Notes: a model not told the origin generated them from the sequence alone. Positions 1 to 8,442 are shown, counted from the first letter of the stretch. The stretch is DNA of 64,000 nt from Bacillus chungangensis (GCF_030812995.1 NZ_JAUSTT010000014.1:62001-126000); one strand, 5' to 3'. Made by a program: numbers and translations.

Positions 1-1
1 A

Positions 2-274
2 CAAGCAGATAAAATTGTTGTGGAAGCCGTCGAAGCTGCTTTAGAAGAAACAGGCGACTTGATCGTACCGCTTGAGAAAGGACTTATCACAGCAGACAGT
101 ATTCATGGAGAAATAGGTGAGATTGCACTTGGTTTAAAATCCGGCCGCGAATCGGATTCTGAAATCACTGTGTTTAAATCGGTAGGCCTTGCAATTGTAG
201 ATATTGTCGTTGCTAAATATGTTTATGAAAAGGTAGCCGCCAATAAAGGCGGTGTACATGCATCCCTTGATTAA
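2..274 (+). CDS. Ornithine cyclodeaminase / mu-crystallin family protein, 3' end only
   Basis: This is the C-terminal part (about 90 residues) of a gene that begins before the window. The reading frame is open from base 2, so any internal GTG start is not needed. The stretch GEIGEIALGLKSGRE followed by EITVFKSVGLAIVDIVVAK is typical of the C-terminal NAD-binding region of the ornithine cyclodeaminase/mu-crystallin family, NAD-dependent enzymes that deaminate ornithine or act as alanine dehydrogenase or imine reductase. Substrate residues lie outside the window, so the reaction cannot be fixed. A strong terminator follows 50 bases after the stop, so this gene ends its own transcript. Confidence 0.75.
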   Translation, partial: QADKIVVEAVEAALEETGDLIVPLEKGLITADSIHGEIGEIALGLKSGRESDSEITVFKSVGLAIVDIVVAKYVYEKVAANKGGVHASLD

Positions 275-323
275 ATAGAATCGATCATCGCTGCATGGTG
301 ATTAACAATGAAACGATATAAAG

Positions 324-370
324 AAGCAAGGGGAAGTTTTTAAAATAAAAAACTTCCCCTTGCTTTTCTT
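324..370 (+). terminator. Rho-independent terminator after the cyclodeaminase-like gene
   Basis: A near-perfect 17-bp stem (AAGCAAGGGGAAGTTTT with its complement) has a short A/T loop and is followed by TTTTCTTT. It separates the first gene from marR. Confidence 0.9.
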
Positions 371-429
371 TGAGGGAGATCAACAAGAAGGGATGCAATA
401 GCGCCATTTTCTGATAGTTCACAATGAAA

Positions 430-469
430 TAGACACTATGTTGATAATATAAAGGATGGATGCTAAGAT
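430..469 (+). promoter_or_regulatory. marR promoter with overlapping operator
   Basis: TTGATA (441-446) and TAAGAT (464-469, with an upstream TGC extension) are 17 bases apart, a good sigma-A promoter. The -35 box lies inside TAGACACTATGTTGATA (430-446). Almost the same string overlaps the -35 box of the ABC exporter at 2131, which suggests that the MarR protein represses its own gene and the exporter. Promoter and repeat are seen in the sequence; the regulator assignment is inferred. Confidence 0.65.
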
Positions 470-505
470 AAAGCTATAATTGAGCAAATTACAAGGAGAT
501 GCACC

Positions 506-1069
506 ATGGATTATTCCAAAGAACGAAGAGATTTATTTTTAATGCAGCAAGTTTATGGGACACTTTTCTCACTTATCAATAAACTTCAAATACAAGGGGA
601 TAAATATTTAGATGACTTAACCTCAAGGCAGTTTATGACGATTATCGCAATTCTCCATTTGTCGGAAGATGAAACCACATTAAATAATATCGCAAAAAAA
701 TTAGGAACTAGTAAGCAAAACGTTAATAGGTTGGTTACCAGTATTGAAAAAAAAGGTTATTTAAGTGTCGTGCCTAGCGAAAAAGACAAACGTGCAATAA
801 ATGTGAAGCTTTCGGAAATGGGCAAAAGAAAAGTGATTGAAAGCAGTGAAAAAGCTGTCCATTTTATGGCTGATGTTTTCAATCAATTTACAACGGAAGA
901 ATTGGAAACGTTATGGAAGTTATTGAAAAAGCTATATGAATTTGACGGCGAAACGCATGATGGTTTTGAAGAAGAAGGCAGGAATATAGCTGCAGAAGAC
1001 GATAATAAGATCATAAATAAAATGATGGAGGAATTTTCAAAAAAAAGAAGGGAAAAACTTCACAAGTAA
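506..1069 (+). CDS. MarR family transcriptional regulator
   Basis: This is a 187-residue protein with a winged helix-turn-helix of the MarR type. The recognition region [19 protein letters not shown] lies at about residues 58-76 and the wing, [17 protein letters not shown], at about 88-104. MarR proteins bind DNA as dimers and usually repress drug exporters and stress genes until a ligand binds. The C-terminal tail of about 40 charged residues ([14 protein letters not shown] and onward) is longer than in most members. The start is supported by AAGGAGAT about 6 bases upstream. A signal peptidase gene follows after about 40 bases, probably on the same transcript. The candidate operator recurs in front of the ABC exporter, so the exporter is its likely target. 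Confidence 0.85.
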   Translation: MDYSKERRDLFLMQQVYGTLFSLINKLQIQGDKYLDDLTSRQFMTIIAILHLSEDETTLNNIAKKLGTSKQNVNRLVTSIEKKGYLSVVPSEKDKRAINVKLSEMGKRKVIESSEKAVHFMADVFNQFTTEELETLWKLLKKLYEFDGETHDGFEEEGRNIAAEDDNKIINKMMEEFSKKRREKLHK

Positions 1070-1110
1070 GTTATATTCTTGATATTATCTTAATAGGAAG
1101 GGTGAATGTA

Positions 1111-1671
1111 TTGACAGAAAGAAAAATGAAATCCGAATCACTTGAATGGATCATGTCTTTTCTGATAGCTATAATAGCAGGTTTAGTGATCAAATTCTTT
1201 CTTTTTACTCCAATTGTAGTGGATGGTCAATCGATGAAATCAACATTAAACGATCAAGATCGGATGATTGTATCTAAATTAAGCAAACCAGAGAGATTTG
1301 ATATTGTTGTTTTTCATGCTAATGAAAAACAAGACTATATAAAGCGAGTAATAGGATTGCCTGGAGATAAGATTGAATACGAAAACGATACATTATACAT
1401 TAACGGAAAAGCATATGAGGAAGAATATTTAGAGGAAAACAAGAAATGGATAAAGGAACAATTTGGTGAAGATGCACTTCTAACAGATAACTTCACTTTA
1501 GAAGATTTATGGGGTTATGAAACGGTGCCAGAAGATACTATTTTTGTGCTTGGCGATAATAGGCGTTTCAGCAAGGATAGTCGACATATTGGCGTCATAC
1601 CAATGAAAGCAATAATAGGGGATGCAAAAATTGTAATTTGGCCAATAAAAAATGCTCAAATCATAAGGTAA
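1111..1671 (+). CDS. Type I signal peptidase (SipS/SipT-like)
   Basis: This is a membrane serine protease that cleaves signal peptides from secreted proteins. It has one N-terminal membrane segment (IMSFLIAIIAGLVIKFFLF), then the catalytic serine in DGQSMKSTL and the general-base lysine in DYIKRVIGLPGD. The conserved LGDNRRFSKDSRHIG box is near the end. Length and layout fit the short Bacillus S26 enzymes. TTG at 1111 is preferred because GGAAGG lies about 9 bases upstream; GTG at 1102 directly abuts that site. The gene follows marR closely and ends before a strong terminator. A link between this peptidase and the exporter is possible but not shown. Confidence 0.9.
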   Translation: MTERKMKSESLEWIMSFLIAIIAGLVIKFFLFTPIVVDGQSMKSTLNDQDRMIVSKLSKPERFDIVVFHANEKQDYIKRVIGLPGDKIEYENDTLYINGKAYEEEYLEENKKWIKEQFGEDALLTDNFTLEDLWGYETVPEDTIFVLGDNRRFSKDSRHIGVIPMKAIIGDAKIVIWPIKNAQIIR

Positions 1672-1768
1672 AACGTGTCAAACTGCTATTAGAGCAAACA
1701 TCCTAGGGAGCATTTATGGAGCAAAAGTTGTTGATGTACATCGTCACATGCAGAAGCATCCTTTCAAT

Positions 1769-1815
1769 ACGGGGCTGTTCTAAAAGTTTTTTTATGACTT
1801 TTAGAGCAGCCCCGT
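1769..1815 (+). terminator. Terminator of the marR-signal peptidase unit
   Basis: A 19-bp, almost perfect inverted repeat (ACGGGGCTGTTCTAAAAGT and its complement) closes a short T-rich loop and is followed by a short T-containing tail. Confidence 0.8.
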
Positions 1816-1884
1816 TTGATTTAACTGAATTCAGCTAACTTATTGAGTGATGAGTGGAAGTGAGCAGGAGAGTGATTAATCAAA

Positions 1885-2126
1885 TTTAGCCTTAACTGAC
1901 AGTAAGACCCCTATCTCAAGAGTAAGAGGAATCGAAGTCTAGATGGGGAAACCTGCCAGTAAATGTCCGATTGGTTCGGGCCTACAGGATAAGGAAAGCT
2001 TCTTGAATCAACATCGCACGAAGAAAAGCGGTTTCCTTTTCGAGGACGCCTGCGATCTTAGCCTTTGTTCTACTTCTTATCATCGGAGGATGATAAAAAA
2101 CCCCCACTCATGGAAGTTTCACTTTA
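1885..2126 (+). repeat. Dispersed structured repeat, copy A
   Basis: About 240 bases share a family pattern with copies at 42643 and 61201: a 5' part near CTGACAGTAAGACCC, a central ATGTCCGATTGGTTCGGG, GCGATCTTAGCC, and the 3' end CTCATGGAAGTTTCACTTTA. Pairing of CCCCTATCT with AGATGGGG, and the TTATCATC/GATGATAA hairpin near the 3' end, is visible. The copy lies between the signal peptidase terminator and the exporter promoter. A 72-codon reading frame inside it is not conserved in the other copies, so it is probably not coding. Confidence 0.8.
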
Positions 2127-2130
2127 TTTT

Positions 2131-2193
2131 TAGACACTATGTTGACTATTTTGGTCGTTAGTGCTACTATCCAATTAGACAATATGGTGTCTA
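2131..2193 (+). promoter_or_regulatory. ABC exporter promoter with two MarR-type operator copies
   Basis: TTGACT (2142-2147) and TACTAT (2165-2170) are separated by 17 bases and form a strong sigma-A promoter. TAGACACTATGTTGAC (2131-2146) overlaps the -35 box. A second related site, TAGACAATATGGTGTCTA (2176-2193), is an 18-bp palindrome just after the start region. Both resemble the element at the marR promoter. Two sites flanking a promoter is a classic repressor arrangement. Binding by the upstream MarR protein is inferred. Confidence 0.65.
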
Positions 2194-2212
2194 GTTAAGG
2201 GGGAGAATTAAC

Positions 2213-3151
2213 ATGGATAATGTTATTACCGTTGAAAATCTCAATAAAAGCTATCAATCAAAAAAAGCAGTTGACAGTATAAGCTTTACTGTAAAGCAAG
2301 GTGAAATTCTAGGGTTTCTTGGTCCTAACGGTGCTGGGAAAAGTACAACACTCAATATACTCGCTACTGTATTGTCACCTGATAGCGGAAAAGTCACGAT
2401 TCTAGGACATGATTTGAGGAAAGATGTAAAACGAATTAAAAAATCTATCGGTATTGTCCCACAAGATCTTGCTATATACGAAGAAATCAGTGCAGAAAAA
2501 AATGTACGTTTTTTTGCTGGCCTTTATGGTATTCATGGAAAACAATTAGAGAGTCAGGTGAAAACTGCATTAGAGTTAGTTGGACTTTATGATAAACGAA
2601 ACGAGAAGCCAAAAACTTTTTCTGGGGGCATGAAAAGAAGATTAAATATTGCTTGTGGAGTTGCTCATCATCCGCATCTTATTATCATGGATGAACCAAC
2701 AATTGGTATTGATCCACAATCCAGAAATCACATTCTGGAGTCTATAAAAATATTAAAGGAAAATGGGGCTACCATTATTTATTCCACTCATTATATGGAG
2801 GAAGTAGAAGCGATTGCAGATAGGGTGATTATTATGAACGATGGAAAAATGATCGCTTCTGGCACACAAGAAGAACTAAATAAGAAAGTGAAAAATGAAA
2901 TTATTTATTCTTTCAAAGTGAAAAAACAACAAGATTTTGAAAAATCAAGTTTTGGACATATAGCTGGTATTAAATATGTAGAAGTGTTTAGCGATACAAT
3001 TACGATAACTGTTGATATGAATAACGATTACCTTAATGAAATAATTGCCCTCATCTTATCAAAGGGGTGCAAAATTGAAAATATGAGCAGCGTGAAAGCA
3101 TCTTTGGAAACTGTATTCCTTGAGTTGACAGGGAAAACTCTAAGAGATTAA
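2213..3151 (+). CDS. ABC transporter ATP-binding protein (ABC-2 type exporter)
   Basis: This is a 312-residue ATPase that powers an exporter formed with the next two membrane proteins. Walker A is GPNGAGKST (about residues 39-47), the signature is FSGGMKRRLNIA, Walker B is LIIMDEPTIGIDP, and the switch histidine is in YSTHYMEE. The C-terminal extension of about 90 residues is usual for the DrrA/BcrA/NatA-type drug-export subfamily. GGGGGAG lies upstream of the start. The gene starts 20 bases after a palindromic operator and is followed after 12 bases by a permease gene. The cargo is unknown; drugs, lipids or peptides are typical for the family. Confidence 0.9.
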   Translation: MDNVITVENLNKSYQSKKAVDSISFTVKQGEILGFLGPNGAGKSTTLNILATVLSPDSGKVTILGHDLRKDVKRIKKSIGIVPQDLAIYEEISAEKNVRFFAGLYGIHGKQLESQVKTALELVGLYDKRNEKPKTFSGGMKRRLNIACGVAHHPHLIIMDEPTIGIDPQSRNHILESIKILKENGATIIYSTHYMEEVEAIADRVIIMNDGKMIASGTQEELNKKVKNEIIYSFKVKKQQDFEKSSFGHIAGIKYVEVFSDTITITVDMNNDYLNEIIALILSKGCKIENMSSVKASLETVFLELTGKTLRD

Positions 3152-3163
3152 GGAGGCCGGAAT

Positions 3164-3907
3164 ATGAATTTTTTTAAATTAGTTAAATTCGACTTTATGA
3201 ATATTCTCAGAAATCCATTTTTGGTCATTTCTAATACGTTGCTTCCGCTCATTTTGATTGGCATCATGGGTTTTGTCACGAAATCCAGTTTTGGAACAGA
3301 GCTTACAACGTCCTATGATTATTATGGTGTGAAGATGGTGATTTTTTCTGTGGCCGTTATCGCAATGACTGCATCCAATGCGTTTATGGAGGAAAAAGTG
3401 ATAAAAGGAAATTTGCGTATTGTATATGTCCCTGTTTCTAAAACAGAAATTTATCTTTCCAAAGTAGTTTCTTCCTATATTTTAGCTACTTTTTCATATG
3501 GTCTGTTGCTGCCTATCGGACAATTTTTGCTACAAATAAATTATGGAGGGAAAAATATTTTTTACGTCATGTTGGTACTTAATTTTTTCAGTTTGTTTGG
3601 CTGTTGTCTAGGTACGATGTTTTGCTGTATTTTTAAAAATGAAGAGCGAGCGAATGCAATTATGCAGATCCCTTTGGCATTATTTATCTTCTTTGGTGGT
3701 TTATTTTTTCAAATTCACAGATTTGGCAAAGTCATCAATGATATATCAATATTTTCACCAATAAAATGGGTGGTCGATTGCACATTTCGCATTATCTATG
3801 ATAACGACTTTCAACTTTTTTTACCAGTTTTGCTATTTTTGCTCCTTGCTTCTGTTGTTTGTATTGTTATTTGTCAAATTATTTTTAGGCCGGAGGAATA
3901 TGTATGA
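3164..3907 (+). CDS. ABC-2 type permease, first subunit
   Basis: This is a 247-residue membrane protein with about six hydrophobic segments: near residues 20-40, 58-75, 100-125, 133-160, 168-185 and 222-242. The short soluble stretch EEKVIKGNLRIVYVPVSK matches the loop of ABC-2 membrane proteins that contacts the ATPase. An AGGAGG site lies just ahead of the start. Its stop overlaps the start of the next gene by four bases (ATGA), which indicates translational coupling. Together with the ATPase and the next permease it should form a heteromeric exporter. Confidence 0.85.
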   Translation: MNFFKLVKFDFMNILRNPFLVISNTLLPLILIGIMGFVTKSSFGTELTTSYDYYGVKMVIFSVAVIAMTASNAFMEEKVIKGNLRIVYVPVSKTEIYLSKVVSSYILATFSYGLLLPIGQFLLQINYGGKNIFYVMLVLNFFSLFGCCLGTMFCCIFKNEERANAIMQIPLALFIFFGGLFFQIHRFGKVINDISIFSPIKWVVDCTFRIIYDNDFQLFLPVLLFLLLASVVCIVICQIIFRPEEYV

Positions 3908-4890
3908 TAGATTTATTTCGAAACAAATTGGAACGCGTATGGACTAAAAATGAAATTATTCTTATTGCGGTTGTCATTGTACCGCTTATGATAGCAGTCT
4001 CCATATTTTTTTCTGGGAGAACCACAACGAAAGAAGTAATTGCGTATATTTCAGAAAATACGCATAGTATTCCTAAATCATCGTATTTTCAATTTGAAAT
4101 GGTAGAGGAATCACCGAAGGTTTCTCAACTTGTAGAGGGTAACTATGTGGCCATTGTAAAGGAAAGTGTTCATGGTGATTATGAAATAATGACTTTGAAA
4201 AATAACGAGGAAAAAGAAGCAATTCAGACTTTATTTTCAACTGGCACCCTTCCTGACAACTATAAAGGCGATGATGTGAAACGGAAATTACGTGGAATAG
4301 GAACGAATATTTTTGGGTTTATCACGATGATTATCCTTATGCAAGGAGTGGCCTTAACAACGCTATACCCAGAGGACAGAAATTTAAAAACATTCAAGCG
4401 TATCATGACTTCACCGGTAAGTGTAAAACAGTATCTTTTTGTTCAATTAATATTTACTTTCTTATGCCTTTATATACCATCTTATGTTGCGATTATAGTA
4501 ACCAAACTTTTTTTTGACATTAACATAGGTTTTGGACTTGGAACAGTAGCCATTTTACTTACCGTCTTGACTGTTTTTGCTACCGTCTTTGGACTGTTTA
4601 TGTCTTCTATATTCGATCGCAATATCCATCTCATCACAAGTGGTGTCACGATCATTACTAGTGTTTTATCAGGATGTTTTATTCCAACAAATGGGAATAA
4701 TAAAGTGTTTAACTGAATTTGTGATCTTATTCCACAGAAATACTTTATGACTATCGTACATGGCATGGAGTTTGGAGAAAGCCTCTGGCATTTTAAAGAA
4801 CACCTTTTATGCTTAACAGCGTGGACTATTGCGTTGTATTTGTGTGGAAGTTATGTTACTAAAAGGCGTATGCAAAATGGTGCATGTTAA
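3904..4890 (+). pseudogene. ABC-2 type permease, second subunit, interrupted by an in-frame TGA
   Basis: The frame opens at 3904 with ATG and stops at TGA 4714-4716 after 270 residues. The same frame then continues without a shift for 57 more codons (ICDLIPQKYFMTIVHGMEFG and on) to TAA at 4890. The downstream part is what is expected of an ABC-2 permease C terminus, including a final membrane segment and the end TKRRMQNGAC. The residue at the stop is probably tryptophan (TGG changed to TGA). The family layout is an N-terminal membrane anchor, an extracytoplasmic domain, then five or so membrane spans. Without the last span the exporter is probably impaired. A sequencing error or readthrough cannot be excluded. 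Confidence 0.8.
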
Positions 4891-5180
4891 ACTATTGAGA
4901 AAGAAATTAGTAAGGAAAAGAAATAATAATAGAGTTCTGAATGTTTAGAGATTATTTAGCGAAAGAGAAGTGGCATTGTAATGTAACGGTTTATTTTCAG
5001 CTTGCCATTTAAACATATCCGTCTTCCTGAAGGAGGCTTTTGAAATAATTGACGTTCATCAGCAAAAGAAGAAAACTCTTACTGCAATTCAAGAGATGAT
5101 CGTTTATAATGAACATAATCGAACGTGTGTTTCATCTTGTGTATTGCCAAAGGATAATGAAGTCAAGTGTCCATTTGAAA
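4891..5180 (+). other. Gene-poor spacer, possible decayed coding remnant
   Basis: No convincing gene. One frame is open from about 4982 to 5284 and contains LKEAFEIIDVHQQKKKTL, which could be the helical C terminus of a decayed regulator, but it lacks a start with a ribosome site and runs into the alkA leader and gene. I would not call it a gene. Confidence 0.35.
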
Positions 5181-5243
5181 CCCTCTCATTTTCGGAGAGG
5201 GACATTCGTACCCGACTTTATTCTAAAATGAGAGGAGTTTTTT
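5181..5243 (+). promoter_or_regulatory. Leader of the alkA-like gene with mutually exclusive hairpins
   Basis: CCTCTCATTTT (5182-5192) is exactly complementary to AAAATGAGAGG (5225-5235), which contains the ribosome binding site and is followed by a run of T. The same 5' arm can instead pair locally as CCCTCT (5181-5186) with AGAGGG (5196-5201). The long stem would hide the ribosome site and could act as a terminator; the short one would free it. This is seen in the sequence; a regulatory role is inferred. Confidence 0.5.
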
Positions 5244-5246
5244 GTT

Positions 5247-6140
5247 ATGTGGCAAGAGGAAGTAGAGGGCATTGGTCCATATGATTTTGATCGTGCACTT
5301 GATCGTCTAGCACGTGATCCGCTTCATGCGATAGATAGGAAGGAACGAAAAATTACTGTTCCTATTTATGAGCCAAAGTTAGAAATTGCAACTGTTCAAG
5401 CAATCGGGACAACGACACACCCGCTTTTCATTGTTTCGGGGGATCATGAAGAAACAAAGGATGCTTGTTTAAGGCATATTTTTACTATTTTTCAATGGAA
5501 AACGTCTCTATCAGATATTCATCGTCATTTTCTAAAAACAAGCCTAAGGGATATTTTCGAAGCGCATTTAGGTACACCAATCATCCTTGATTTTTCTCCA
5601 TACAGTTGTATCGTCAAATCGATCATTCACCAACAATTAAATATCGCATTTGCTTATGTACTTACCAAAAGATTCGTTCATACTTATGGCATGCAAAAAA
5701 AAGGAGTTTGGTTTTACCCGTCTCCTGAAAAAGTAGCGGGGCTAACAGTAGACGCGCTTCGAGAATTACAATTTAGTCAACGAAAAGCAGAATATATTAT
5801 CGGGGTTTCTAAACAAATCACAACAGGAGAATTAGACCTTTCAGTACTACAGACTGCTTCTGATGAAGAAGTTGTACAGACATTGACAAAAGTTCGGGGC
5901 ATTGGTCCGTGGACAGCGCAAAGTTTTCTTTTATTTGGTTTAGGAAGACCAAATCTTTTTCCGAAAGCAGACATCGGTATTCAACATGCAATAAAAAAGC
6001 TTTTCCAATTAGATAAAAAGCCAACTTACGAACAAATGGACACTTACAGCAAAGAATGGCAGCCATATTTAAGCTATGCATCGTTATATCTATGGCGTAG
6101 TATTGAGATAGAAAAGCAAAAAAGCAAAAAGAGAAAGTGA
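5247..6140 (+). CDS. DNA-3-methyladenine glycosylase II family (AlkA/YfjP-like)
   Basis: This is a base-excision repair enzyme that removes alkylated purines. The 297-residue protein has the AlkA N-terminal region and then the HhH-GPD fold. VKSIIHQQLNIAFA is at about 123-136. The helix-hairpin-helix VRGIGPWTAQSFLLFGLG is at about 216-233, followed by the catalytic aspartate D242 in FPKADIGI. It lacks the four-cysteine iron-sulphur cluster of MutY/Nth enzymes. GAGAGGAG precedes ATG 5247 by about 9 bases and lies in the 3' arm of the leader stem. Adaptive-response partners such as ada are not visible next to it. Confidence 0.88.
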   Translation: MWQEEVEGIGPYDFDRALDRLARDPLHAIDRKERKITVPIYEPKLEIATVQAIGTTTHPLFIVSGDHEETKDACLRHIFTIFQWKTSLSDIHRHFLKTSLRDIFEAHLGTPIILDFSPYSCIVKSIIHQQLNIAFAYVLTKRFVHTYGMQKKGVWFYPSPEKVAGLTVDALRELQFSQRKAEYIIGVSKQITTGELDLSVLQTASDEEVVQTLTKVRGIGPWTAQSFLLFGLGRPNLFPKADIGIQHAIKKLFQLDKKPTYEQMDTYSKEWQPYLSYASLYLWRSIEIEKQKSKKRK

Positions 6141-6338
6141 ACACCTTCATATCTAAAATGTGGAAAGAAATCAAGTTGTTTATTCGTGATTTAAGTATAT
6201 TGATTTCCTTTTTTTACAAATGATTAATTTTGACACAATACTTTCCAATTTTCCAAGGTATTATATGACGATAATATGATAGGCTAATAAATAAGAAGAA
6301 ATTACTTTTCTTCAAGTTATAAAAATGAGGTGGCATCA

Positions 6339-7448
6339 ATGGAAAAAACATTTATTAGTCCTAGTAAATATGTACAAGGAAGTAACGTTATTGAAAAAAT
6401 TGGCAGTTATGTCAAGCCACTTGGTACGGTTGCATTAGTGATGGCCGACGATTTCGTTTGGGAACTGCTTGGCGATAAAGTTGTAGGTAGTTTAGAAAAA
6501 GAAGGCATTAAAGTAGAAAAAGTTGTTTTTCAGGGGGAAAGCTCTGAAAATGAAGTAATTCGCATTATTGATAACGCGAAAGATAAAAATATTGGTGTTT
6601 GTATAGGTATTGGCGGCGGGAAAGCAATTGATACTGTAAAAGCTGTAGGGTATGGCTTGCATTCAAAATGGGTAACAGTACCTACAGTTGCTGCTTCTGA
6701 TGCACCAACAAGTGCACTTTCCGTTATTTATTCTGATGAAGGTGTCTTTGAATCATATAAGTTTTATCCACAAAACCCTGATCTAGTTTTAGTCGATACA
6801 AAAGTTATTGCAGAAGCTCCAACAAGATTTTTTGCAGCAGGCATTGGTGATGCGCTGGCTACTTGGGTAGAAGGCCGTGCAACAATCGAAGCCCGTAAAA
6901 AAGCGATGGCAGGAGGAGGAGCTACACTCGCTGCAACAGCTATTGCAGAAAAATGTTGGGATACGTTATTTGCTTATGGCTATTCCGCAGTTCAAGCAGT
7001 AGAGAAAAACGCAGTTACTCCTGCAGTTGAAGCAGTTGTAGAAGCGAACACTTTATTAAGTGGACTTGGCTTTGAAAGTGCAGGGCTAGCAGCAGCACAT
7101 GCGATACATAATGGTTTTACTGTATTGCACGGAGAAATCCATAGCCTGATGCATGGTGAAAAAGTTGCGTTTGGAACGTTGACACAATTAATCCTTGAGT
7201 CTAGAGATATGGATGAAATTGACCGATTTATTGAATTGTGTGTCCAAATTGGCCTTCCTACAACATTGGCAGAAATAAAACTAGAAAATGCAAGTATGGA
7301 AGACCTTTATAAAGTTGCTGAAGCAGCTTGTAAACCGGATGAAACAATGAATAATATGCCATTTGAAGTAACGCCTCAAATGGTTGTAGATGCGATGTTG
7401 ACAGCTGATCAATACGCAAAAAAAGTCAAAGAAAAAATGAACAAGTAA
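6339..7448 (+). CDS. gldA: Glycerol dehydrogenase
   Basis: This is an NAD-dependent oxidase of glycerol to dihydroxyacetone, in the iron/zinc-containing group III alcohol dehydrogenase family. It begins [16 protein letters not shown], as GldA proteins do. The nucleotide site [15 protein letters not shown] is at about residues 91-105. Zinc ligands fit the aspartate in GIGDALATW and the histidines in AAAHAIHNG and [16 protein letters not shown]. The product is about 369 residues, the normal size. ATG 6339 is preferred to GTG 6330 because GAGGTGG sits about 6 bases ahead of it. The gene stands alone, with a terminator just after it; no dihydroxyacetone kinase is adjacent. Confidence 0.93.
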   Translation: MEKTFISPSKYVQGSNVIEKIGSYVKPLGTVALVMADDFVWELLGDKVVGSLEKEGIKVEKVVFQGESSENEVIRIIDNAKDKNIGVCIGIGGGKAIDTVKAVGYGLHSKWVTVPTVAASDAPTSALSVIYSDEGVFESYKFYPQNPDLVLVDTKVIAEAPTRFFAAGIGDALATWVEGRATIEARKKAMAGGGATLAATAIAEKCWDTLFAYGYSAVQAVEKNAVTPAVEAVVEANTLLSGLGFESAGLAAAHAIHNGFTVLHGEIHSLMHGEKVAFGTLTQLILESRDMDEIDRFIELCVQIGLPTTLAEIKLENASMEDLYKVAEAACKPDETMNNMPFEVTPQMVVDAMLTADQYAKKVKEKMNK

Positions 7449-7461
7449 ATAGGACTGCTTC

Positions 7462-7503
7462 ATGAACTCGTTTAAGGGATGCTTAGACGAGTTCATTGTT
7501 TTT
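7462..7503 (+). terminator. Terminator after gldA
   Basis: ATGAACTCGTTTAAG and CTTAGACGAGTTCAT form a hairpin with a short loop, followed by TGTTTTTC. Confidence 0.8.
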
Positions 7504-7555
7504 CAAGAGACAATGAACTAATCTAAATGTAGCTGCTTGGAAAGGAGAAAAATAC

Positions 7556-8182
7556 ATGCCGTTCAAACAGATTTTGAAAACCGAAAAACAAGTGCGGGAA
7601 TTGATTGGCTACCCAAGAGAAACAATTAAACGCAAAACGATTCATTATTTGGATCACCATTGTCAAGATTTTATTCGACTTTCACCTTTTGTCTTACTGG
7701 CGACAAGTGATAAAGATGGAACATGCGATGTCTCGCCACGTGGTGATATGGCTGGCTTTGTCCAAATTTTAGATGAAAAGCGGCTTGTCATTCCAGAGCG
7801 TCCCGGAAATCGTAAAATTGATTCTATCCGGAATATTCTCGCGAATCCACAAGCTGGACTTATTTTTCTAATCCCAGGTTTAGAAGAGACATTGCGAGTA
7901 AATGGAAAAGCCTATATCATTGCTGATCAAGCATTGTTGGAAACGATGGCTGTAAAAGGAAAAGTACCGAAGCTTGCGATTGGAATGGAAGTAGAGGAGT
8001 GTTTTATTCATTGTGCGAAAGCATTAAAAAGATCACAATTATGGGAACCGCGTTCTTGGCCTAACCGCTCTGATTTGCCATCACCTGCCAAAATCTTATC
8101 CGCACACATTAATGATCCACGTCATGACGAAGAGGCAATTCAACGCGCCTTAGAAGAAAGTTATCGTGAACGGTTATATTAA
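7556..8182 (+). CDS. Pyridoxamine 5'-phosphate oxidase family FMN-binding protein
   Basis: This 208-residue protein has the split-barrel flavin-binding fold. RLSPFVLLATSDKDGTCDVSPRG at about 38-61 and the later RPGNRKIDSIRNILANP match the MSMEG_1061-type FMN-dependent PPOX group. The family includes flavin or F420-dependent reductases and oxidases of mostly unknown substrate; the exact reaction cannot be read here. AAAGGAG is placed about 10 bases before the ATG. It appears to be a single-gene unit between the gldA terminator and its own terminator. Confidence 0.8.
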   Translation: MPFKQILKTEKQVRELIGYPRETIKRKTIHYLDHHCQDFIRLSPFVLLATSDKDGTCDVSPRGDMAGFVQILDEKRLVIPERPGNRKIDSIRNILANPQAGLIFLIPGLEETLRVNGKAYIIADQALLETMAVKGKVPKLAIGMEVEECFIHCAKALKRSQLWEPRSWPNRSDLPSPAKILSAHINDPRHDEEAIQRALEESYRERLY

Positions 8183-8229
8183 CAAGAGTTAAAAACATAT
8201 GACTCTCCTGCTAACAATCAGCAATATTT

Positions 8230-8262
8230 TAGTGGGGATTTAGCATTCCCCACTATCGTTTT
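8230..8262 (+). terminator. Terminator in the spacer before the iron-uptake genes
   Basis: TAGTGGGGA (8230-8238) pairs with TCCCCACTA (8247-8255), followed by TCGTTTT. The motif GGGGATTTAGCAT is repeated directly at about 8264. The rest of the spacer up to the Fur box is A/T-rich with no gene. Confidence 0.65.
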
Positions 8263-8427
8263 AGGGGATTTAGCATCTAAAAAACCTCCTAGGAATGGAT
8301 TGAACATTTAAAATCCCCTCTTTAAAAACATCAGTAAAGGCTTTGTATCGTATTAAATGCAAGTTATAGCTGTATTTTATGATACATATTATTACATATA
8401 TAAATAATTATAAAGTGTAATTAATAT

Positions 8428-8442
8428 TGATAATCATTTTCA
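8428..8442 (+). promoter_or_regulatory. Fur box of the siderophore uptake genes
   Basis: TGATAATCATTTTCA matches the Bacillus Fur 7-1-7 consensus TGATAATnATTATCA at all but one defined position. It lies about 60 bases ahead of the binding-protein gene, so iron-dependent repression is expected. Confidence 0.8.

Noticed and set aside
1943-2161. 72-codon frame inside repeat copy A
   Set aside because: The other copies have stops and shifts at the same places, so the frame is not conserved and the region behaves as non-coding repeat.
5096-5284. 62-codon frame upstream of the alkA-like gene
   Set aside because: It has no ribosome site, overlaps the alkA start, and the part after 5180 is better explained as a leader hairpin.
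8264-8276. Direct repeat GGGGATTTAGCAT near 8234 and 8264 as a possible att site or CRISPR-like unit
   Set aside because: Only two copies, one inside a terminator hairpin, with no integrase or cas gene nearby.
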